A DNA stretch of 6,182 bases from an uncultured Pseudobdellovibrionaceae bacterium (GTDB lineage Bacteria > Bdellovibrionota > Bdellovibrionia > Bdellovibrionales > JAMPXM01), in the NCBI GenBank assembly GCA_934277865.1, contig CAKQVW010000181.1, positions 1 through 6,182 of the forward strand, given 5' to 3'. The notes beneath the pieces are model-generated. The model was not told where the DNA came from. It made no database searches and saw nothing but the letters and a program-made list of their open reading frames with translations. This document shows positions 1 to 4,615 of the stretch, in pieces. The position numbers were made by a program, and so were the translations under genes. The number at the start of each line of letters is the position of its first letter. Position 1 is the first letter of the stretch.

Positions 1-3
1 CCA

Positions 4-1320
4 TTAATCTGCCCCCAGCCACCGGGCCATAACCGGACCGAGGACGCGAATAGGAATCCAAAACGCCAGCATCATCGCAACATGAGCCAAGATCCCCGAA
101 AGAAAGTGGAGTGATCGTGCTTGTGTGGTCTTAAGCCAGGGCCTCCAGAATCTGTGCGTAAACGCCAGCAAAGCCCAGTTAAACCCAACCCATATAAAAC
201 CAACAACTGCCACAAGCCCCAAGTTCTCGTCCTGCCTCGCTGCAGGAAACACTGTGGCCACAAGTGGTCGCAATAAAAACGAATGAAACATCGCCGCCTG
301 GAACATTGTGAACAGCAACGAAACAAATAGCCCGAATCCCGGCGAACGAAATCGCCTCACGACAGGAACGTAGATCCGCTGCATCACGAATTCGACGACG
401 TGAGGAGAACTCCTCGACCAAATTTCACTTGGGTCGGTTGACCGAAGGACCGCCCCGACTGCCGGTCGGGTCACGATCCCGTAGGCCCTCTGAAGTCCCG
501 TCACAAGAGTCATTGACGCTATGACAAACAAAAGAAAGGGAACATACAGCCACAGTGGCATAAGCCACTCGGGCGGCGCACCTGTCCTATGCTGCCAACG
601 CACAAGCGCTAGCAAAACAAGAAATAGAATCTGTGAACTGACAATAGACTTTGCACCTAGCCACCAGTTGCTATGGAGTTCAGCTTGGTCTTTCACGTAT
701 CGCGCGTCAGACGCCACCGGTAGCGGGAAGATGTAATTTGAGACTCCTGAAAGAATCGACACCGGAGGAAAGCTCTTTCGCTCGTTCTCATCTTCAAACA
801 ACACGAGCTGCAAACCCGCGAGGAATGCAAACGCTGGGTGAATAATCCAAAACAATTTAAATGCCTGGGTCTCGCCAAATTTAGCAGCAAGCACTCCAAG
901 TAGTAGCGACGCGACCACCCAAACAACCACCCACAAGACTACTCGAAGCGCCCTCGAGACCGAAGACCATCCAACCAGCTGTGTTCCGACTAGCAGAAGC
1001 AACGGATAGACCAATGCTGCAAAGCCAAGCGAGGAATAAAATGCGTGAGTCAGAACCCAGGCGCTTAGACCGACACCGGCCGAGTACAGATAGATAAATC
1101 GAGGAGGAAGCAGAAGAGTTACGAAACTGCCTGCTGCCGCAATCAAAACAAGTGGAACCCGCACCGTCGCAATTTCCAGACGAGACCAAGGCGGATATTC
1201 GGCCGTCCACCATTCACGGAAAGGGACGTACAAGAATGCCATACCCAGGATGACAACTAGAAGCGCAAGCCCTCTCGAATAATTCAATTTTCGAGAAGTA
1301 TCGATTCGCAAACTCTTCAT
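4..1320 (-). CDS. Polytopic membrane protein, divergent MBOAT-like O-acyltransferase (probable)
   Basis: This 438-residue protein has about 11 hydrophobic segments (roughly residues 15-33, 52-72, 76-97, 98-118, 124-146, 153-176, 222-242, 253-276, 328-350, 366-388 and 404-428), so it should sit in the inner membrane. Residues 299-320 contain W301, R303, H307 and the ending RIYVPV. They resemble the FWxRWHxSLxxWxRDYxYxPL signature of MBOAT proteins (DltB/AlgI type). About 25 residues later TMFQAAMFHSFL (338-349) resembles the SGLWHG segment that carries the catalytic histidine, here H346. Family members move acyl groups, often acetyl, from the cytoplasm to cell-wall or exopolysaccharide hydroxyls; the substrate here is unknown. 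The match is weak: the RWH order is disturbed and the glycine-rich WHG is replaced by FHS. It could instead be an uncharacterised polytopic protein. The start is ATG at 1320, with a GGTGAG ribosome-binding-site candidate 11 bases upstream. The TAA stop is at 4-6, so downstream partners, if any, lie outside the window. It is transcribed divergently from the repeat lipoprotein gene. Confidence 0.8.
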   Translation of the reverse strand: MKSLRIDTSRKLNYSRGLALLVVILGMAFLYVPFREWWTAEYPPWSRLEIATVRVPLVLIAAAGSFVTLLLPPRFIYLYSAGVGLSAWVLTHAFYSSLGFAALVYPLLLLVGTQLVGWSSVSRALRVVLWVVVWVVASLLLGVLAAKFGETQAFKLFWIIHPAFAFLAGLQLVLFEDENERKSFPPVSILSGVSNYIFPLPVASDARYVKDQAELHSNWWLGAKSIVSSQILFLVLLALVRWQHRTGAPPEWLMPLWLYVPFLLFVIASMTLVTGLQRAYGIVTRPAVGAVLRSTDPSEIWSRSSPHVVEFVMQRIYVPVVRRFRSPGFGLFVSLLFTMFQAAMFHSFLLRPLVATVFPAARQDENLGLVAVVGFIWVGFNWALLAFTHRFWRPWLKTTQARSLHFLSGILAHVAMMLAFWIPIRVLGPVMARWLGAD

Positions 1321-1330
1321 CGTCTCAAAA

Positions 1331-1365
1331 TCTCACCGAAACACACCAACCGTCCAGCGGTGAGA
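1331..1365 (-). promoter_or_regulatory. Inverted repeat overlapping the ribosome-binding site of the membrane-protein gene
   Basis: A perfect 8-bp inverted repeat, TCTCACCG at 1331-1338 and CGGTGAGA at 1358-1365, is separated by 19 bases. In the leftward transcript the 3' arm contains GGTGAG, the best Shine-Dalgarno candidate for the ATG at 1320. A hairpin would therefore hide the ribosome-binding site. A second copy of TGAGAC nearer the start (1322-1327) could compete for the same upstream arm. The repeat is seen directly; the regulatory role is inference, and an 8-bp match could arise by chance. Confidence 0.35.
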
Positions 1366-1424
1366 CACGCAAAACCAAATTTCGTGGCTCAAGATGAGAA
1401 CATCGCGAGAGAAACGCGGTCCTT

Positions 1425-1433
1425 TGCTAGACT
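1425..1433 (+). promoter_or_regulatory. Candidate extended -10 promoter for the repeat lipoprotein gene
   Basis: TGCTAGACT fits the extended -10 form TGnTATAAT, with four of six matches in the hexamer, including the important T1, A2 and T6. No convincing -35 box lies 16-18 bases upstream, which is tolerated for extended -10 promoters. It would start transcription near 1440 and give a leader of about 40 bases before the TTG at 1481. This is pattern matching by eye; promoter consensus in this organism is unknown. I found no comparable candidate for the leftward gene. Confidence 0.25.
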
Positions 1434-1468
1434 TAAGGTTGGAATGATCGCCTAAAGCGGAACGTCAG

Positions 1469-1476
1469 TGGGGGAA
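1469..1476 (+). promoter_or_regulatory. Ribosome-binding site supporting the TTG start at 1481
   Basis: A purine run, GGGGGAA, ends 4 bases before TTG at 1481. It is the best Shine-Dalgarno-like stretch near the start of the repeat lipoprotein. The alternative in-frame ATG at 1532 has no comparable purine run in front of it. The run therefore favours the TTG start, although the signal peptide looks more usual from the ATG. Confidence 0.5.
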
Positions 1477-1480
1477 AACC

Positions 1481-4400
1481 TTGAGTCACGGCCTCGCTCC
1501 TTTAATTAAAAAGCACGACGGGCACCCAGTAATGCCCCGAGGGACTCGCGCGATCAGCTTGATCTTGACGACAGTTCTCCTGACTGGTTGTGGACAATTT
1601 TTTTCTTCGCTTTTGGCAGTCGATCAGTTTAATCCCGATGGCTCATTGAAGCCAACGGCGAGCTTGCAAGAGGCTCCTACCGCGTTTGAAGGAGGCGAAG
1701 CTGAGTTTGTGCTTTCGCTATCGGCACCAACCAAGCGGGATGTCGAGATCCACTTTGAAGTTCGAGACGGCTCTGGCCAATCCGGTTTGGACTTCCCGCC
1801 CATGGTGGGCTCCGTAATGGTTCCCTCCGGCGATACCCAAGCAATAATTCGAGTACCAACGCATCGACGAGAGGGAATTCAGGGTGTCAGAACGATGATC
1901 GTCGTGATCACTCAAGTCGACGGCGTACGTATTGGCTCAGCATCCGCCACTGGGGAAATAGCTGACATCCAAGCCGACGAAGGGATGTTTACAGACCTCA
2001 ACAAGGCACCTGTGACTCAGCAAATTGGCCGATTGAATGATTCCACGATCCTATTTTTTGGCTATAGCGCAACCCATGGCGTGGAACTCTGGAAAAGTGA
2101 CGGCACCGCAGCCGGCACCGTCCTTGTGAAAGACATCAATCCAGGCCCCGCAAGTTCGATGACAAGCTCCATGCTGGGCTCGACGAAATTCATTGAGTAC
2201 TCAGGAAAATTTTATTTCCCAGCGAGAACGGACGCCAATGGTTATGAACTCTGGGCGACGGACGGCACACCCGCCGGCACTCAGATGGTCACAGACTTGG
2301 TTCCAGGAACTGCTTCGGGATGGTCCTCCGGCCTGGTCACGGAGCACGGATTTCTTTACTTCATCGGTGCCGACGCGAACGACACCACCGAACTCTACCG
2401 GACCGATGGCACGGCCGCCGGTACAACAAAAATCACCAGCTTCGCCGGAGGCCTGCAGGGCTGGGAGGGCGCTGAGGGCGAAATCTTTGCCGTCCAAGGT
2501 CGCCTCGTTTTCAGAGGGTATTGCTCTTCATGGGTCATGTGCGGATACGACGGCACAACGGCCTATACAGTTGCGGGGTCTGGCGAAAGCTCGTTCTTCG
2601 ACGCCTCAGGATTTGTGTGTGGCAATACACTTTTTTATTATACTGTGGGAGTTTCCAACAACTACGTCTACGCAACCAATGGCACGGCGGCAAGTGCTGT
2701 TCAACTCTCCACGGCGACGTCTGCGTCCCTCGTCGGCTGTTCGGGTGGATCTGCTTTTTTCTTCCTGAACACTGCCGCCAATGGATTCGAGCTTTGGAAA
2801 AGCGGCGGAACACCGGCCACCACGGCGATCGTAAAAGATCATGTTGCCGGAGCTGGTTCGATGACAATTGGAAACCCGGGCGGTTCATACGATCTCGCCC
2901 GAAGCAATTTTGCATTAGATTCGGCTTCAGCGACACCTCGTCTTATCTACACTGCAAACGATGGAACGTCTGGAACCGAACCTTTTGTTTCAGACGGCCT
3001 CGCAGCCGGTACGAACGTGTTAAAAAACATCCAGCCCGGCTCGCTCAATTCCTTTCCTGGCAACTACTACTTTGATGCGGCCACTGCTCAGGTATTCTTC
3101 GCAGCAGAAGATCAAACAACTGGAACAGAAGTTTGGGCCTCAGATTTCACAAGCGCTGGCACTCGACAAATTCTCGACCTAGTAACAGGCCCCGCAGGTT
3201 CGATGCCCACTAGTTTTTTTCGGCCTTCGGCAAGCGCTCCTCTCTTCTTCTTGGCTTACGATCAGGCGAGCCGAAAATCTCGGCTCTTTAAAACCGACGG
3301 AACACCTTCAGGAACATCGGCGCTTCCCGTGGATGTTCCAAACCGCGGCTCTGGCGTATCCATTCCACGAGAGCTAGCCAATGGAAATTTAATTTTAGGC
3401 GGAGACGACGGATCATGGGGGGCTATGATTTGGAAGTCGCTTGGTCGGCCGGACTCTCTCGAAAAGTTTGTCGACCTCATGCCCAACGGAGGCTGCACGG
3501 CGATCACACCACAGATTTCAAACGGAAATGTCACCTACTTTTTCTATACAGATGCAGCAACAGGAAATGAACTTTGGCGGACAGACGGAACGGCTACCGG
3601 AACGATGCTCTTGAAGGATATCAATCCGGGATCCGCTGATTCCCTTCCTAGCTTCAGCACGAAGCTTGGCGACAAACTTCTCTTCCGTGCGACGACAGCC
3701 ACGGAAGGAGCGGAGCTCTGGATTTCCGATGGAACAGGTTTTGGCACCGTCTTGCTAAGCGACATCAATGTGGGCGCATCTGGATCCAGCCCCAGCGAAT
3801 TGACGGTCGTGGGTGACAAACTCTTTTTCAGCGCGACTACTGCCGCTGCAGGAGTCGAGCTCTGGGTAACCGATGGCACCGGCGCCGGTACCACAATGGT
3901 GAAGGATATAAATCCAGGCGCCAACTCTGGTAGTCCCAATAACCTGAAGGCGCTCGGATCGAAACTGATATTCCAGGCGACCGACGGGGTACTCGGCTAC
4001 GAACTCTGGTCGTCGGACGGAACGGCTGCAGGCACTACCTTGATAAGTGACATCTATTCTGGCGCAAGCAATTCGAACCCCATGTACTTTGTCAAACTCG
4101 GAGACAAACTCATCTTCCGTGCTAACGACGGCATAAGTGGAACAGAGCCCTGGATCACAGATGGAACTGCGATGGGAACGACCATCTTAAAAGACCTCCA
4201 TCCGGGAGCGAACTCATCAAACCCAAGTGACCTGACTGCCACTTCAAACAAAGTGTTTTTCACTGCGAGGGACGCGCTCAACACGCAAACAGAACTCGTC
4301 GTCACGGACGGAACCGAGGCTGGGACGATACTTCTCGACATCATACCAGGTGCGTCGGGCTTGAGTCCCGGCAGCCTGACAGCAGTAGGCTCGACCATGT

Positions 4401-4612
4401 TCTTTAGAGGGACCTCACCCGAGCATGGAGCAGAACTCTGGAGATCCGATGGCACAATAGCTAATACAACAATGGTAAAAGATCTCGTGCCAGGAACTCT
4501 TGGGTCAGATCCCGCTAGCCTAAAAGAAGTCGACGGAGTTTTGTTTTATACAGCGACCACGCCTTACGAAGGTCTCGAACTGCATGTCGCCCATCCACTT
4601 TCTGGCAACTAA
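1481..4612 (+). CDS. Large ELWxxDGT-repeat lipoprotein with N-terminal Calx-beta domain
   Basis: The 1043-residue product (TTG start) has a lipoprotein signal with lipobox LTGC (lipidated C37), a Calx-beta domain (about 57-162), then about 17 copies of the ELWxxDGTxxGT motif. Motifs begin near residues 202, 256, 304, 353 (decayed), 396 (decayed), 437, 500, 550, 601, 649 (decayed), 697, 745, 793, 841, 889, 938 and 985, with a half-copy at 1033. Each canonical unit runs GDKLxFxA, ELWxSDGTxxGT, VKDIxPG, then SxPxxL. That is four short strands per roughly 48 residues, as in beta-propeller blades. The residue after C37 is Gly, not Asp, which suggests outer-membrane sorting under the E. coli rule. 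Proteins of this repeat family are common in deltaproteobacteria-like and other environmental bacteria and have no established function; a surface binding or adhesion role is plausible. No catalytic motif is visible. The stop is TAA at 4610-4612, facing the next gene. If ATG at 1532 is used, the protein has 1026 residues. Confidence 0.93.
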   Translation: MSHGLAPLIKKHDGHPVMPRGTRAISLILTTVLLTGCGQFFSSLLAVDQFNPDGSLKPTASLQEAPTAFEGGEAEFVLSLSAPTKRDVEIHFEVRDGSGQSGLDFPPMVGSVMVPSGDTQAIIRVPTHRREGIQGVRTMIVVITQVDGVRIGSASATGEIADIQADEGMFTDLNKAPVTQQIGRLNDSTILFFGYSATHGVELWKSDGTAAGTVLVKDINPGPASSMTSSMLGSTKFIEYSGKFYFPARTDANGYELWATDGTPAGTQMVTDLVPGTASGWSSGLVTEHGFLYFIGADANDTTELYRTDGTAAGTTKITSFAGGLQGWEGAEGEIFAVQGRLVFRGYCSSWVMCGYDGTTAYTVAGSGESSFFDASGFVCGNTLFYYTVGVSNNYVYATNGTAASAVQLSTATSASLVGCSGGSAFFFLNTAANGFELWKSGGTPATTAIVKDHVAGAGSMTIGNPGGSYDLARSNFALDSASATPRLIYTANDGTSGTEPFVSDGLAAGTNVLKNIQPGSLNSFPGNYYFDAATAQVFFAAEDQTTGTEVWASDFTSAGTRQILDLVTGPAGSMPTSFFRPSASAPLFFLAYDQASRKSRLFKTDGTPSGTSALPVDVPNRGSGVSIPRELANGNLILGGDDGSWGAMIWKSLGRPDSLEKFVDLMPNGGCTAITPQISNGNVTYFFYTDAATGNELWRTDGTATGTMLLKDINPGSADSLPSFSTKLGDKLLFRATTATEGAELWISDGTGFGTVLLSDINVGASGSSPSELTVVGDKLFFSATTAAAGVELWVTDGTGAGTTMVKDINPGANSGSPNNLKALGSKLIFQATDGVLGYELWSSDGTAAGTTLISDIYSGASNSNPMYFVKLGDKLIFRANDGISGTEPWITDGTAMGTTILKDLHPGANSSNPSDLTATSNKVFFTARDALNTQTELVVTDGTEAGTILLDIIPGASGLSPGSLTAVGSTMFFRGTSPEHGAELWRSDGTIANTTMVKDLVPGTLGSDPASLKEVDGVLFYTATTPYEGLELHVAHPLSGN
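1532..1591 (+). other. Lipoprotein (signal peptidase II) signal sequence
   Basis: Counted from the in-frame ATG at 1532, the peptide has a basic n-region (MPRGTR), a hydrophobic core (ISLILTTVLL) and the lipobox LTGC, with the cysteine codon at 1589-1591. That gives a standard 19-residue signal peptide. From TTG at 1481 the same signal carries a 17-residue hydrophilic N-terminal extension, which is unusual but not unknown. The following residues (GQFFSSLL) contain no Asp at +2. Confidence 0.85.
1649..1966 (+). other. Calx-beta domain
   Basis: Residues about 57-162 of the lipoprotein follow the Calx-beta pattern. EGGEAEFVLSLS (70-81) is followed by a V-x-I-x-F strand, an RDGSGQSGLDF segment (95-105) matching the usual DGTAxxGxDY, then VMVPSGDTQAIIRV (112-125) and a closing ASATGEIAD (154-162). 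Calx-beta domains are Ig-like folds named from Na/Ca exchangers and are frequent in bacterial surface proteins, where some bind calcium. The usual acidic DD at the end of the domain is only partly kept (IADIQADE), so calcium binding cannot be assumed. Confidence 0.8.
2084..4468 (+). repeat. Tandem ELWxxDGT protein-repeat array (about 17 copies)
   Basis: The span runs from the first motif (residue 202) to the last complete one (residue 996). Seven consecutive motifs at 3569, 3713, 3857, 4001, 4145, 4292 and 4433 are spaced 144, 144, 144, 144, 147 and 141 bases, a near-perfect 48-codon period. In the first part the spacing varies from about 41 to 63 residues, and several copies have lost ELW or DGT. 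At the DNA level neighbouring copies differ at many synonymous positions (for example GAACTTTGG versus GAGCTCTGG). The array is therefore old and selected at the protein level, not a recent tandem duplication. Confidence 0.9.
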
Positions 4613-4615
4613 AAA

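Noticed and set aside
1321..1480. Small RNA or short gene in the divergent intergenic region
   Set aside because: Only 160 bases are present. They are accounted for by start signals, and no convincing short coding frame with a ribosome-binding site or terminator-like structure is visible.
1598..3220. T7 runs at 1598-1604 (just after the lipobox) and 3214-3220 as possible phase-variation slippage tracts
   Set aside because: Runs of seven are short for slippage control, and both are explained by Phe codons in frame. The full frame is intact.
3878..3889. 12-bp perfect palindrome ACCGGCGCCGGT
   Set aside because: It arises from GC-rich codon choice in the DGTGAGT repeat peptide and is not repeated in the other copies, so it is unlikely to be a protein-binding site.
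3544..4455. Two antisense open frames (3544-3939 and 4054-4455) with VPSV-type repeated peptides
   Set aside because: Their apparent repeats are the reverse-strand image of the 144-base ELWxxDGT units. They have no ribosome-binding site and lie entirely within a well-supported gene.
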